A stretch of DNA of 64,000 bases from Saccharothrix sp. NRRL B-16314 (GTDB taxonomy: Bacteria; Actinomycetota; Actinomycetes; Mycobacteriales; Pseudonocardiaceae), in NCBI RefSeq assembly GCF_000716595.1, contig NZ_JNXC01000037.1:78977-142976 (forward strand), written 5' to 3'. Below the pieces are notes generated by a model. The model did no database searches. It was given only the letters and a program-made list of their open reading frames with translations, and was not told where the DNA came from. Below are positions 26,331 through 35,384 of this stretch, piece by piece. The translations under genes and the position numbers were made by a program. Position 1 is the first letter of the stretch; each line of letters starts with the position of its first letter.

Positions 26331-26509
26331 GCGGTGGTCAGTCGTTGGCGACTGTGGTTCGCCATCGGTCAGTCGGCCTCGGCTCAGCCAGCGTCGGTCA
26401 CACTGCGGCGGCAGTCGGCGGTCGGTCAGGGTCGGCGGTCAGTCGGCGTCGGCGGTCAGTCGGCGTCGGTCGGCGTCGGCGGCGGGTCGGCGGTGGTCAG
26501 TCGTTGGCG
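26331..26509. repeat. 20-bp direct repeat at the end of the dipeptidase gene
   Basis: GCGGTGGTCAGTCGTTGGCG occurs at 26331-26350 and again at 26490-26509. The second copy covers the last codons and stop of the minus-strand dipeptidase gene. The DNA between is rich in short GTCGGC/GTCGGT repeats. It looks like slippage or local duplication of the gene's 3' end; no gene is seen between 26271 and 26496. Confidence 0.75.
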
Positions 26510-27660
26510 CGGAGGACGCGGAGGACGTTGCGGCCGGCCAGCTTGGCGCAGTCGTCCTCGCTCCAACCCCGGTCCAGCAGCGCCCCGACCAGGCTCGGGT
26601 AACAGGACACGTCCTCCAGCCCTTCCGGCAGGCTCCGCGTCCCGTCGTAGTCGCCGCCCAGCCCGATGTGGTCGATCCCGGCCACCTCGCGCGCGTGCTC
26701 CAAGTGCTCGACCACGTCGTCCATCGTCACCCTGGGTGTCGGGCCGGCGTCCGGCCAGGAGTCGATGAAGCGGTGCCGGGCGTCGAGGTCGTTGTGGCTC
26801 TCCCCCGCCGCGGCCATCGCGTCCTTGAGCCGGGCGTCCCACTCGACGTACGGCTGGGACACGAAGTGCGGCACGAACGTCACCATGCACACGCCGTCGT
26901 TGTCCCTGAGCCGCCCCAGCACGTCGTCCGGCACGTTGCGCGGGTGGTCGGCGACCGCCCGGCACGACGAGTGGCTGAACACGACCGGCCGGGTGGACAC
27001 GTCCAGCGCGTCCCGCATGGTCGACGCCGCCACGTGCGACAGGTCGACCAGCATCCCGATCCGGTTCATCTCGCGCACCACGTCCCGCCCGAAGTCGGAC
27101 AGCCCGCCGTGCACCGGCTCGTCGGTCGCCGAATCCGCCCACGGCGTGTTCTCGTTGTGAGTGAGGGTCATGTACCGCACCCCCAGCCGCCGCAGGGCGC
27201 GCAGCACGTCCAACGAGCCGTTGATGCTGTGTCCGCCCTCCGCGCCGATCAACGACGCTATCCGCCCGTCCCGGAACGCCCGTTCGGCCTCGTCCGCCGT
27301 GGTCGCGATGGCCAGGTGCTCCGGGTAGCGCGCGGCGAGGGAGTGGACCAGCTCCACTTGCTCCACGACGGCGGTGACCGCTGCGTCGCCCGCCAGTCGG
27401 CAGGGGACCCAGACGGACCAGAACTGCATCCCCAACCGGCCGTCGCGTGCCCGCACCAGGTCCGTCTGCAACGCCGGCTGCCGCGTCGTCAGGTCGACGA
27501 CCGAGACGGCGGCGGCGAGGTCGCCCGGTGTTGACTTTTCACCGATTTGCCCCTCGGTGACCAGATCGCGCAGGGCCCAGGGCAGGTCGTTGTGCCCGTC
27601 TACCAGGGGCACGCGGGCCAGCAGTTCCTCGGCCCTGGCCCGACCCGTGGTGCTCGCCAC
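26497..27660 (-). CDS. Membrane-dipeptidase family (M19) peptidase
   Basis: The zinc peptidase family M19 (renal dipeptidase-like) cleaves dipeptides and some D-amino-acid-containing peptides. The 387-residue protein has the first metal motif [13 protein letters not shown], a metal-bridging Glu region ([10 protein letters not shown]), [17 protein letters not shown] and SHSSCRAV, and a late GLGGDYDG. There is no signal peptide, so it is probably cytosolic. The GTG at 27660 is preferred because AGGAG lies 6 nt upstream; TTG 27666 is the alternative. The end carries the 20-bp repeat. Confidence 0.9.
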   Translation of the reverse strand: MASTTGRARAEELLARVPLVDGHNDLPWALRDLVTEGQIGEKSTPGDLAAAVSVVDLTTRQPALQTDLVRARDGRLGMQFWSVWVPCRLAGDAAVTAVVEQVELVHSLAARYPEHLAIATTADEAERAFRDGRIASLIGAEGGHSINGSLDVLRALRRLGVRYMTLTHNENTPWADSATDEPVHGGLSDFGRDVVREMNRIGMLVDLSHVAASTMRDALDVSTRPVVFSHSSCRAVADHPRNVPDDVLGRLRDNDGVCMVTFVPHFVSQPYVEWDARLKDAMAAAGESHNDLDARHRFIDSWPDAGPTPRVTMDDVVEHLEHAREVAGIDHIGLGGDYDGTRSLPEGLEDVSCYPSLVGALLDRGWSEDDCAKLAGRNVLRVLRAND

Positions 27661-27711
27661 CCGCAACTCCTAGATGTCGTCGTGAGAACCGCTCGCGTTA
27701 CGCGCCCTAAC

Positions 27712-27776
27712 GAGTTGTCAGCCGATCGTGTGACAACAGGAGCCATCAGTGACAACTCATTCGGGATAGATACCCG
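27712..27776. promoter_or_regulatory. Inverted repeats upstream of the response regulator
   Basis: GAGTTGTCA (27712-27720) and TGACAACTC (27750-27758) form a perfect 9-bp inverted repeat, and a third half-site TGACAAC lies at 27731-27737. CGGG-N7-CCCG follows at 27762-27776. The region is shared by the divergent dipeptidase and response regulator genes. Confidence 0.5.
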
Positions 27777-27914
27777 ATTGATCGTCCCGTAGACCCGCTT
27801 GGGCGGCTACGCTGCCCCAGACGACACCACTTTCGGTCGATCAGTGGCGCGGCTGATTGGACGAAAGTCCCGGTGCCGGTCGGGGGGCACGACCGACTCC
27901 AGGGAGGTAGTGAC

Positions 27915-28631
27915 GTGGCTGCCGTCGGCTTAGGTCAGGCCGTTCGTACCACGCCAGCCGGCTCGTTGCCGGCGAACATGGTCCCGCACCCGCGGGAGGA
28001 GCTTTTTTCAGTGCTGGTGGTCGACGACCACCCACTGCTGAGGGAGGCGATATCGGCTCGGCTCACCCAGATGGGAGCCGGGACAGTGCATGAGGCGGCT
28101 TCGGTCGCGGAGGCTCGGGCGCGGGCACTCGCGACAGGACCGTGCGACCTCGCGATCCTCGATCTGGGTCTGCCGGATGGCACCGGCATCGACCTGGTCA
28201 CGGAACTCCGTGCCCAGGGCTGGCCCCGCATCGTGGTGCTCGCGTCCTCCGACGACCCCTACGCGGTCAGGTCGGCCTTCCAGGCGGGCGCTCAGGCGTA
28301 CCTGCTGAAGTCCGCCTCGCCGATGGTGGTCACCGACGGGGTGCGCAGGGTGCTCGATGGTGGCGTTTACGCAGATCCGAGCGTTGCGCCCGTGCTTGCC
28401 GCGGGCACGAGGGTGCCGGGCACCGACAACACGCCGCGGGAGCTGTCCGCGCGTGAGGTCGAGGTCCTCCAGCTGGTCGCCGATGGCCAGAGCAACAAGG
28501 AAATCGGCGAAGCGCTCAGCCTTTCCGCGCTGACGGTGAAGTCTCACCTGTCGCGGATCGGGCGCAAGCTGGGCACCGGGGATCGGGCTCAGATGGTGGC
28601 GCTGGCCATGCGTGCCGGCGTGATCCGCTGA
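27915..28631 (+). CDS. NarL/FixJ-type response regulator (orphan)
   Basis: The 238-residue protein has an N-terminal receiver domain (VLVVDDHPLL, the phosphoacceptor Asp in LAILDLGLPD, and the conserved Lys in YLLKSASP) and a C-terminal LuxR helix-turn-helix (LSAREVEVLQLVADGQSNKE, then LTVKSHLSRIGRKL). About 30 extra residues precede the receiver. The GTG at 27915 has AGGGAGG 7 nt upstream. No sensor kinase gene is adjacent, so it is an orphan regulator or is activated by a remote kinase. The RNase D gene follows 67 nt later. Confidence 0.9.
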   Translation: MAAVGLGQAVRTTPAGSLPANMVPHPREELFSVLVVDDHPLLREAISARLTQMGAGTVHEAASVAEARARALATGPCDLAILDLGLPDGTGIDLVTELRAQGWPRIVVLASSDDPYAVRSAFQAGAQAYLLKSASPMVVTDGVRRVLDGGVYADPSVAPVLAAGTRVPGTDNTPRELSAREVEVLQLVADGQSNKEIGEALSLSALTVKSHLSRIGRKLGTGDRAQMVALAMRAGVIR

Positions 28632-28698
28632 GCAGGTCGGCACACTGAACCGGCCGAACACACCCGCGAGTGGTGCGTTCGTCGTAGGGTCTTCCGCC

Positions 28699-29946
28699 GT
28701 GGACGTACCCTCCGACGAGCCAACCGAACCAACCGGTGCTGATCCGGTGCCGCTGGTGGAACCCGCTGACGGCGTTCCGCCTGTCGTCGCCGACGCACCG
28801 TCGCTCCGGCGTGCCGCTGATGCGCTCGCCGGAGCGACGGGTCCGGTTGCGGTGGACACCGAGCGAGCCTCGGGATACCGCTACTCGCAACGGGCCTACC
28901 TGGTGCAATTGCGCCGGGAAGGCGCCGGGACCGTGCTGGTCGATCCGATCGCCCTTGGCGGCCGGATAGATCCGCTGGTCGAGGCGCTGGACGGAACTGA
29001 GTGGGTGTTGCACGCGGCGTCGCAAGACCTGCCGTGCCTCGCCGAACTCGGGCTCCGTCCGAGCGCGTTGTTCGACACCGAGCTGGCGGGCAGGCTGGCC
29101 GGGTTCGAACGGGTGGCGCTGGGAACGCTCGTCGAGCGGCTTTTGGGCTTTCGGTTGGAGAAGGGGCACGGTGCGGCCGACTGGTCGCGCCGCCCCCTTC
29201 CCGCCGACTGGCTCAACTACGCCGCACTCGACGTGGAACTGCTGGTCGAGCTGCGTGACGTGCTCGAACAGGAGCTGAAGCGGCAGGGGAAGCTGGAGTG
29301 GGCCCTCGAGGAGTTCGAGGCCGCCCGCCTGGCACCCCTGCCGCGTCCACGTGCGGAGCCTTGGCGCCGCACGTCGGGCATCCACCGGATCCGCAACCCC
29401 CGGCAGCTGGCCGCGGTGCGGGCGCTGTGGGAGGCGCGGGACGCGCTGGCCCGTGAACGCGACATCGCGCCGGGCCGGGTGCTGCCGGACGCGGCACTGG
29501 TCGACGCGGCCGTGCGCGCCCCGGCGGACGAGGCGACGCTGTCGGCGTTGCCGGTGTTCCGGGGTCGGGCGCAGCGCCGCATGGTCGGCGTGTGGCTGGG
29601 CGCGTTGCAACGCGCCGCGGCACTGCCGAAGTCCGAGCTGCCCGAGCCCTCACAGCAGCACGACGGTCCTCCACCCGCCAACCGGTGGGCGGACAAGGAC
29701 CCGGCCGCCGCGGCCCGTCTGGCAGCCGCACGGACGGCTTTGACGGCGGTTGCCGAGGCGAACACCCTGCCGGTGGAGAACCTGCTGTTGCCGGACCTCG
29801 TGCGCCGGACGTGCTGGCAGCCGCCCGAGGACCTCTCGCCCGAGGGCGTGGCCGAGACCCTGCGCGCCGGCGGCGCTCGCAGCTGGCAGATCACCCTCAC
29901 CGCCGAGGCCTTGTCCAAGGCCCTGGCCCCACCCCCCACCCCGTGA
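28699..29946 (+). CDS. Ribonuclease D family 3'-5' exonuclease with HRDC domain
   Basis: The 415-residue protein has an N-terminal DEDD exonuclease domain: VAVDTERASGYRY (Asp and Glu), LHAASQDLPCL (Asp) and WLNYAALDVELL (Tyr and Asp). It is followed by an HRDC-type helical region from about residue 225 (AALRALWEARDALARERD-like) and an actinobacterial C-terminal extension. It probably trims the 3' ends of structured RNAs such as tRNA precursors. The GTG at 28699 follows a TTCCGCC stretch without a strong Shine-Dalgarno sequence. Tandem repeats follow the stop codon. Confidence 0.9.
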   Translation: MDVPSDEPTEPTGADPVPLVEPADGVPPVVADAPSLRRAADALAGATGPVAVDTERASGYRYSQRAYLVQLRREGAGTVLVDPIALGGRIDPLVEALDGTEWVLHAASQDLPCLAELGLRPSALFDTELAGRLAGFERVALGTLVERLLGFRLEKGHGAADWSRRPLPADWLNYAALDVELLVELRDVLEQELKRQGKLEWALEEFEAARLAPLPRPRAEPWRRTSGIHRIRNPRQLAAVRALWEARDALARERDIAPGRVLPDAALVDAAVRAPADEATLSALPVFRGRAQRRMVGVWLGALQRAAALPKSELPEPSQQHDGPPPANRWADKDPAAAARLAAARTALTAVAEANTLPVENLLLPDLVRRTCWQPPEDLSPEGVAETLRAGGARSWQITLTAEALSKALAPPPTP

Positions 29947-30023
29947 GTCCTACGTTCACGTCACGTGAGTCCTACGTTCCGAACACGTGAGTCCTACGTT
30001 CGGAACACCCGAGTTTAACGCTC
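29943..30023. repeat. 22-bp-period tandem repeat after RNase D gene
   Basis: GTGAGTCCTACGTTC occurs exactly at 29943-29957, 29965-29979 and 29987-30001, each offset by 22 bp. A degenerate fourth unit sits at 30009-30023 (CCGAGTTTAACGCTC). The first unit includes the RNase D stop codon, and the last reaches the 3' end of the convergent MerR gene. Spacers of 7 nt are related but not identical. Confidence 0.85.
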
Positions 30024-30693
30024 AGCACTCCAGGCCCGGTTCGAGGTCGGCACCGTCCGACCTCGAACCGGGGTCTTCCTCCCCTGAGTGACGGGCCGAG
30101 AGTTCACGGCGGGCGAGGCGGCGCACGGCCGCCACGGCGGCGTCACTCAGGAACGAACGGACCACGACGCCCTCCAGGGCCTCGTCCTTGGACGGCATGC
30201 GCAGCACGTACGCCACGTCCAGTTCCCCCAGGGTCAGGCCCACGCGCGCGTACTCGTCCAACTCCTCCGCGAACTCGGGGTGCCCGATCTCCCGGGCAGT
30301 GGCCAGCACTCTCACCAAGGCCTTGAACGCGGGCGAATTCGGCCTGTGCTGCCAGCCCTGGCGCGCGACGAACTCCTCGCCTTGCCGCTGCGCTACCTCA
30401 TCGTCGGTCGGCGGCACGACGGGCGCGATGGCGACCTCGACCGTGCCCATCGACTTGTGCAGCGACTTGTCCGGGTCGTCCAGCGCGGCCAGCACGTCGC
30501 GCACCGCCGCGATCGTCATCCCGCCGACCTCGACCATCGCCCGCACCAGGCGCAGCCTGCGTTCGTGGACCTCGCCGTAGCGGGCCTGGTTGGGGCTGGT
30601 CAGCTCACCGGCCGGGAGCAGCCCTTCCCGCAGGTAGTACTTGATCGTCGGCACCGGCACGCCGGCCGTGCGACTGAGTTCCGCGATGCGCAT
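30022..30693 (-). CDS. MerR family transcriptional regulator
   Basis: The 223-residue protein has an N-terminal MerR winged helix (MRIAELSRTAGVPVPTIKYY, LLPAGELTSPNQARYGE, RLRLVRAMVEVGGM). The C-terminal effector part has no metal-binding cysteine pair, unlike metal sensors; the only Cys is the terminal residue. It is divergent from a multi-pass membrane protein. Nested inverted repeats in the gap make a good operator. It probably senses an organic compound or stress and controls the membrane protein gene. Confidence 0.9.
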   Translation of the reverse strand: MRIAELSRTAGVPVPTIKYYLREGLLPAGELTSPNQARYGEVHERRLRLVRAMVEVGGMTIAAVRDVLAALDDPDKSLHKSMGTVEVAIAPVVPPTDDEVAQRQGEEFVARQGWQHRPNSPAFKALVRVLATAREIGHPEFAEELDEYARVGLTLGELDVAYVLRMPSKDEALEGVVVRSFLSDAAVAAVRRLARRELSARHSGEEDPGSRSDGADLEPGLEC

Positions 30694-30726
30694 GTGCTCC
30701 CTCTTCTCTGAGGACCCCTCCCAGAA

Positions 30727-30770
30727 ATGGATAGTGCTACTGTCCGACAGTAGACAGCACCGCTATCCAT
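30727..30770. promoter_or_regulatory. Nested inverted repeats, candidate MerR operator
   Basis: CTACTGTC-C-GACAGTAG (30737-30753) is an 8-bp perfect inverted repeat. It sits inside an outer pair ATGGATAG (30727-30734) and CTATCCAT (30763-30770). MerR proteins bind dyads between the -35 and -10 elements, and the position between the divergent genes fits. Confidence 0.7.
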
Positions 30771-30785
30771 TCTGGGGAGTCGCTC

Positions 30786-31682
30786 GTGACCCGCATCCTC
30801 CGCTGGCACCCACCTCTGGTGCTCTTCACCTTGCTGATGCTCGCCCTGATCCCGGTCTCCCTGGTCGGGTTGGTCGCGGACGACCGCATCCTGGCCGGGT
30901 CGCCGATCTGGTTCAAACCGTTCAAGTTCGCCGTGTCGCTCGCGCTGTACACGATCACACTGGCCTGGATGTACACGTTCACGACCCGCCTGCGCCGCCT
31001 CGCCTGGACGGCGGGCACCGTGGTCGCGGTCGGCCTGATCATCGAGATGGTGGTCATCGTCGTGCAGGTCGTGCGCGGCACGCAGAGCCACTTCAACTCC
31101 ACGACACCGTTCGACGGAACCCTGTTCCGGATCATGGGCGTCACGATCGCCATCGTGTGGGTCATGCACGCGCTGATCGCGCTGGCCCTCACGTTCACCC
31201 GGTTCGAGGACCGGGTGGCGGGCCTGGCGATCCGGCTCGGCCTGGCAGTGGGGCTCGTCGGCCTGGCCCTCGGCTTCCTGATGTCGATGCCGGCCGAGGG
31301 CCAGGACCTGAGCGCCGGAATCGTGGGCGCGCACAGCGTCGGCGTGCCGGACGGCGGCCCGCAGATGGCGTTGACCGGGTGGAGCACCACCGGCGGCGAC
31401 CTGCGCATCCCGCACTTCGTCGGCATCCACGCCCTCCAGGCCATCCCGCTCGTCGTGTTGCTGTTGCGCGGGCGCGCGACCACGAACCTGGTCTGGGGCA
31501 TCACGATCGGCTACGCCGGCCTGACGGCCTTGTTGACGTGGCAGGCACTGCGCGGGCAGCCGCTGCTGCGCCCGGATCTGCTCACCGCGCTGGGCGGGCT
31601 GGCCGTGGCAACCTGGACCGTCGCGGTGGTGGCGAAGTCACTGCGCGAGACCGGCACACCGAAGGACGTCGTGCACGCATAA
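30786..31682 (+). CDS. Multi-pass membrane protein of unknown function
   Basis: The 298-residue protein has about seven hydrophobic segments (for example LVLFTLLMLALIPVSLVGLV, FAVSLALYTITLAWMYTF, TVVAVGLIIEMVVIVVQVV, VVLLL and a last one near residue 265). It also has two loops with conserved-looking His residues (GTQSHFNSTTPFDG and IPHFVGIHALQ). No transporter or enzyme motif is recognised. The GTG at 30786 follows GGGGAG. It is controlled, presumably, by the divergent MerR regulator. Confidence 0.78.
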   Translation: MTRILRWHPPLVLFTLLMLALIPVSLVGLVADDRILAGSPIWFKPFKFAVSLALYTITLAWMYTFTTRLRRLAWTAGTVVAVGLIIEMVVIVVQVVRGTQSHFNSTTPFDGTLFRIMGVTIAIVWVMHALIALALTFTRFEDRVAGLAIRLGLAVGLVGLALGFLMSMPAEGQDLSAGIVGAHSVGVPDGGPQMALTGWSTTGGDLRIPHFVGIHALQAIPLVVLLLRGRATTNLVWGITIGYAGLTALLTWQALRGQPLLRPDLLTALGGLAVATWTVAVVAKSLRETGTPKDVVHA

Positions 31683-31929
31683 CCCGCCACGGCCCGGAAC
31701 ACGCCATGATCGCCGTGCCACCACTCGTGGCGCATCACGGTCCCGGTCGCCCGCACACCTACCGGCACTGTGGGCGACAATGAGCAGTCCGGACCCGGCA
31801 CGGCGGAAGCTTTCCCACCACCGCGTGGGCCCGCTGCCGGCGTTCACGATCACCCCGTCGCCGTTCGGGTTCGGGCTGCTCCCGACCCTCCGCGCGTCCT
31901 GTGACCGACCCGACAGGGCGGACACGGTG

Positions 31930-31974
31930 GTTACCGGCCAGTAACAGGGTCTAGAGTTGTGTTACCGATCGGTA
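31930..31974. promoter_or_regulatory. Two palindromes upstream of the thiolase gene
   Basis: GTTAC-N6-GTAAC lies at 31930-31945, and TACCGATCGGTA, a perfect 12-bp palindrome, at 31963-31974. They are 54-98 bp before the thiolase start. Such palindromes are typical TetR-family operators in actinobacterial fatty-acid genes; the regulator is not adjacent. The rest of the 31683-32027 gap shows no gene. Confidence 0.55.
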
Positions 31975-32027
31975 GGAGTCGCGCCCAGCCGTTCGGGCGA
32001 ATCGTCACCACAAGTGGAGGAGACGCC

Positions 32028-33248
32028 GTGGCCGCACCAGTAGCGCCGGCACGCGTTCGAAACGTGGTCTTCGTCGACGGCGTGCGCACGCCGTTCGGCA
32101 AGGCCGGCCCCAAGGGAATCTTCGCGGAAACCCGTGCCGACGACCTGGTCGTCAAGGTCATCCGCGAGTTGCTGCGGCGCCACCCCGAGCTGCCACCGGA
32201 CCGCGTCGACGAGGTGGCCATCGCCGCCACCACGCAGATCGGCGACCAGGGCCTCACCATCGGCCGCACCGCGGCGCTGCTCGCGGGCCTGCCGAAGTCG
32301 GTGCCCGGTTACGCCGTCGACCGCATGTGCGCGGGCGCGATGACGGCCGTCACGACGTCGGCCAGCGGCATCGCGTTCGGCGCGTACGACGTGGTCATCG
32401 CGGGCGGTGTCGAGCACATGGGCCGGCACCCGATGGGCGAGGGCGTCGACCCCAACCCGCGGTTCCTGTCCGACAAGATCGTGGACCCGTCCGCGCTCGT
32501 CATGGGCTCGACGGCGGAGAACCTGCACGACCGGTTCCCGGCCATCACCAAGGAGCGAACGGACGCGTTCGCGGCGGCGTCGCAGGCCAAGTACGCCGAC
32601 GCGGTGAAGAACGGCAAGATCGGCCCGGAGTTCGTGCCGGTCGCGACCCGGTCCGCCGAGCACGGCTGGGGCCTGGCGACGGCCGACGAGCCGCCGCGTC
32701 CCGGCACCACCGTCGAGGACCTGGCGAAGCTCAAGACGCCGTTCCGCCCGCACGGCCGGGTCACCGCGGGCAACGCCGCGGGCCTGAACGACGGCGCGAC
32801 CGGCTGCATCCTGGCCGAGGAGGAGACCGCCCGCGAGCTGGGCCTGCCGATCGGCATGCGCCTGGTGGGCTACTCGTTCCTGGGCGTCGAGCCCGACGTC
32901 ATGGGCATCGGCCCGGTCCCCGCGACGGAGAAGGCCCTGAAGCGCGCGGGCCTGTCCATCGAGGACATCGGCCTCTTCGAGATCAACGAGGCGTTCGCCG
33001 TGCAGGTGCTCGCCTTCCTCGACCACTTCGGCATCGCCGACGACGACCCGCGGGTCAACCAGTGGGGCGGCGCGATCGCCACCGGCCACCCGCTGGCGTC
33101 CTCGGGCGTGCGCCTGATGACCCAGCTGTCGCGGCAGTTCGCCGAGCGCCCCGACGTGCGCTACGGCATCACCACCATGTGCATCGGCATCGGCATGGGT
33201 GGCACCGTTATCTGGGAGAACCCGCTGTGGAACGGGGAGAACAAGTGA
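32028..33248 (+). CDS. fadA: Acetyl-CoA acyltransferase (thiolase), FadA type
   Basis: The 406-residue thiolase cleaves 3-ketoacyl-CoA in the last step of beta-oxidation. Active-site elements are present: the nucleophilic Cys in AVDRMCAGAM, NEAFAVQ, GGAIATGHPLASSG with the catalytic His, and the second Cys in TMCIGIGMGG. The GTG at 32028 follows GGAGG (32017-32021). The stop overlaps the next gene's GTG (GTGA), so it is coupled to the FadB-like multienzyme, forming the two-subunit fatty acid oxidation complex. Confidence 0.93.
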   Translation: MAAPVAPARVRNVVFVDGVRTPFGKAGPKGIFAETRADDLVVKVIRELLRRHPELPPDRVDEVAIAATTQIGDQGLTIGRTAALLAGLPKSVPGYAVDRMCAGAMTAVTTSASGIAFGAYDVVIAGGVEHMGRHPMGEGVDPNPRFLSDKIVDPSALVMGSTAENLHDRFPAITKERTDAFAAASQAKYADAVKNGKIGPEFVPVATRSAEHGWGLATADEPPRPGTTVEDLAKLKTPFRPHGRVTAGNAAGLNDGATGCILAEEETARELGLPIGMRLVGYSFLGVEPDVMGIGPVPATEKALKRAGLSIEDIGLFEINEAFAVQVLAFLDHFGIADDDPRVNQWGGAIATGHPLASSGVRLMTQLSRQFAERPDVRYGITTMCIGIGMGGTVIWENPLWNGENK

Positions 33249-35356
33249 CCACGTTGACCGCTGACGAGGCCAAGGCCCTCTTCCCGGACGAGGTCGTGAC
33301 CCGGGCCACCACCCGGCTGATCTCCGTGCCCGGCGTCGACGGCAAGGTCGCGCTGATCACCATCGACAACGGCCACGACCACACCCGGCCGTCCACGTTC
33401 GGCCCGCAGTCGCTGGTGAGCCTGAACGCCGCGTTCGACGAGGCCGTGGCGGCGTCCCCGGCGGCGATCGCGGTCACCGGCAAGCCGTTCATCTTCGCCG
33501 TGGGCGCGGACCTGACGGCCGTCGAAGGTGCTTCCCAGCGCGAGCAGGCCGTGACGATCGGGCAGCTCGGGCACGACGTGTTCCGCAAGTTCACCGAGTC
33601 GGCCGTGCCGACCTTCGCGTTCGTCAACGGCGCGGTGATGGGCGGCGGCCTGGAGCTGGCGCTGTCGTGCCACTACCGGACGCTGGCGTCCAACGCGGCG
33701 GCCATCGCGCTGCCCGAGGTGTTCCTCGGCCTGTTCCCCGGCTGGGGCGGCACGCAGCTGCTGCCGAACCTGATCGGCGCGAACGACGCGGTCACGGTGA
33801 TCTTCGAGAACGCGTTGAACCAGAACAAGATGCTCAACCCCAAGCAGGCCTTGGACCTCGGCATCGCGGACGTGCTGTTCGACTCGGCGGACTACCTGGA
33901 GCAGTCGCTGCTGTGGCTGGCCTCCGTGGTGCGCGGCGACGTCGTGCCCGCTCGTCGTGAGATCGACCGCGGTGCGGGCTGGGACGCCGCCGTGGCGCGG
34001 GCGAAGGCCATCGTCGAGGGCAAGACCAAGGGCGCGGCGCCGGGTGCGTTGAAGGCGTTGGAGCTGCTGGAACTGGCCCGTGCCAACGACTTGGACGCCG
34101 GGTACGCGGCGGAGACCGAGGCGCTGGCGGACGTCGTGATGAGCGACGAGCTGCGGGCCGGGCTGTACTCGTTCAACCTGGTGCAGAAGCGGGCCAAGCG
34201 GCCGGCGGGCGCGCCGGACAAGTCGTTGGCGCGCAAGGTCACCAAGGTCGGCATCGTCGGCGCGGGCCTGATGGCGTCGCAGATGGCGCTGCTGTTCGCG
34301 CGGCGGCTGGAGGTGCCGGTGGTGCTCACCGACATCGACCAGGCGCGGGTGGACAAGGGCGTCGGGTACGTGCACGGCGAGATCGACAAGCTGCTGGCGA
34401 AGAAGCGCGTGTCGGCGGACAAGGCGAACCGGCTCAAGGCGCTGGTGTCCGGTTCGCTGGACAAGGCGGCGTTCTCGGACGCGGACTTCGTCATCGAGGC
34501 CGTGTTCGAGGACCTGGGCGTGAAGCAGAAGGTGTTCGCCGAGGTCGAGGAGCACGTGTCGGCGGAGGCCGTGCTGGCGACCAACACGTCGTCGCTGTCG
34601 ATCACCGACATGGCGGCGGGCCTGAAGCACCCGGAGCGGGTCGTCGGCTTCCACTTCTTCAACCCGGTGGCGATCATGCCGCTGCTGGAGATCGTGCGGG
34701 CCGGCCAGACCGACGACGCGACGCTGGCGACCGCGTTCGCGGTGGGCAAGCAGCTGAAGAAGTCCTCGGTGCTGGTGAAGGACGCGCCGGCGTTCGTGGT
34801 GAACCGGCTGCTCACGCGGTTCATGGGCGAGGTCGTGAAGTCCATCGACGAGGGCACGCCGTTCGAGGTGGCGGACAAGGCCACCGAGCCGCTGGGCCTG
34901 CCGATGTCGCCGCTGATCCTGCTGCAGCTCGTCGGTCCCGCCGTCGCGCTGCACGTGGCGGAGACGATGCACGGCGCGTTCCCCGACCGGTTCGGCGTGT
35001 CGGAGAACATGAAGTCGTTCGTCGCCGCGGGCAAGAGCGCCGTGTACCAGTGGGACTCGGCCGGGAAGCAGACGGTCGACCCCGAGGTGCAGGCGCTGTG
35101 GGCGTTCGGCGACAAGCCGTTGACCGGTGACGAGGTCTTCGCGCGGGCGCTGGAGGCGTTGGCCGAGGAGATCCGGATCATGCTCGACGAGGGCGTGGTC
35201 GCGGAGGCGCAGGACATCGACCTGTGCATGCTCCTCGGCGCCGGCTGGCCGTTCTGGCTGGGTGGCATCACCCCGTACCTGGACCGTTCGGGCATCTCGG
35301 AGAAGGTGACGGGGAAGCGCTTCCTGGCGCCCGGCGTCGCCTCCGTGCCTGCCTGA
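33245..35356 (+). CDS. fadB: 3-hydroxyacyl-CoA dehydrogenase/enoyl-CoA hydratase, FadB type
   Basis: The 703-residue bifunctional protein has an N-terminal crotonase domain (AVGADLTAV, VMGGGLELALSCHYR, LPEVFLGLFPGWGGTQLLP) and a C-terminal 3-hydroxyacyl-CoA dehydrogenase part with NAD motif VGIVGAGLMASQMALL near residue 337 and ATNTSSLSITD and VGFHFFNPV. It hydrates enoyl-CoA and oxidises the hydroxyacyl-CoA, delivering ketoacyl-CoA to the thiolase encoded just upstream. The start overlaps the thiolase stop by 4 bp. A hairpin terminator follows. Confidence 0.95.
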   Translation: MTTLTADEAKALFPDEVVTRATTRLISVPGVDGKVALITIDNGHDHTRPSTFGPQSLVSLNAAFDEAVAASPAAIAVTGKPFIFAVGADLTAVEGASQREQAVTIGQLGHDVFRKFTESAVPTFAFVNGAVMGGGLELALSCHYRTLASNAAAIALPEVFLGLFPGWGGTQLLPNLIGANDAVTVIFENALNQNKMLNPKQALDLGIADVLFDSADYLEQSLLWLASVVRGDVVPARREIDRGAGWDAAVARAKAIVEGKTKGAAPGALKALELLELARANDLDAGYAAETEALADVVMSDELRAGLYSFNLVQKRAKRPAGAPDKSLARKVTKVGIVGAGLMASQMALLFARRLEVPVVLTDIDQARVDKGVGYVHGEIDKLLAKKRVSADKANRLKALVSGSLDKAAFSDADFVIEAVFEDLGVKQKVFAEVEEHVSAEAVLATNTSSLSITDMAAGLKHPERVVGFHFFNPVAIMPLLEIVRAGQTDDATLATAFAVGKQLKKSSVLVKDAPAFVVNRLLTRFMGEVVKSIDEGTPFEVADKATEPLGLPMSPLILLQLVGPAVALHVAETMHGAFPDRFGVSENMKSFVAAGKSAVYQWDSAGKQTVDPEVQALWAFGDKPLTGDEVFARALEALAEEIRIMLDEGVVAEAQDIDLCMLLGAGWPFWLGGITPYLDRSGISEKVTGKRFLAPGVASVPA

Positions 35357-35384
35357 TCGAGGCGCTGCCCGACCTCCAGTCCCC

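Noticed and set aside
26296..27534. 412-codon plus-strand frame opposite the dipeptidase
   Set aside because: Val/Arg/His-rich shadow of the M19 peptidase gene, with no domain.
29943..30023. Regular repeats considered as a CRISPR array
   Set aside because: Units are 15 bp with only 7-bp similar spacers and no cas genes nearby; this is a simple tandem repeat.
32327..33244. Upstream extension of the fadB frame through the thiolase gene
   Set aside because: This frame is out of phase with the real thiolase and Arg-rich; the GTG at 33245 overlapping the thiolase stop is the natural start.
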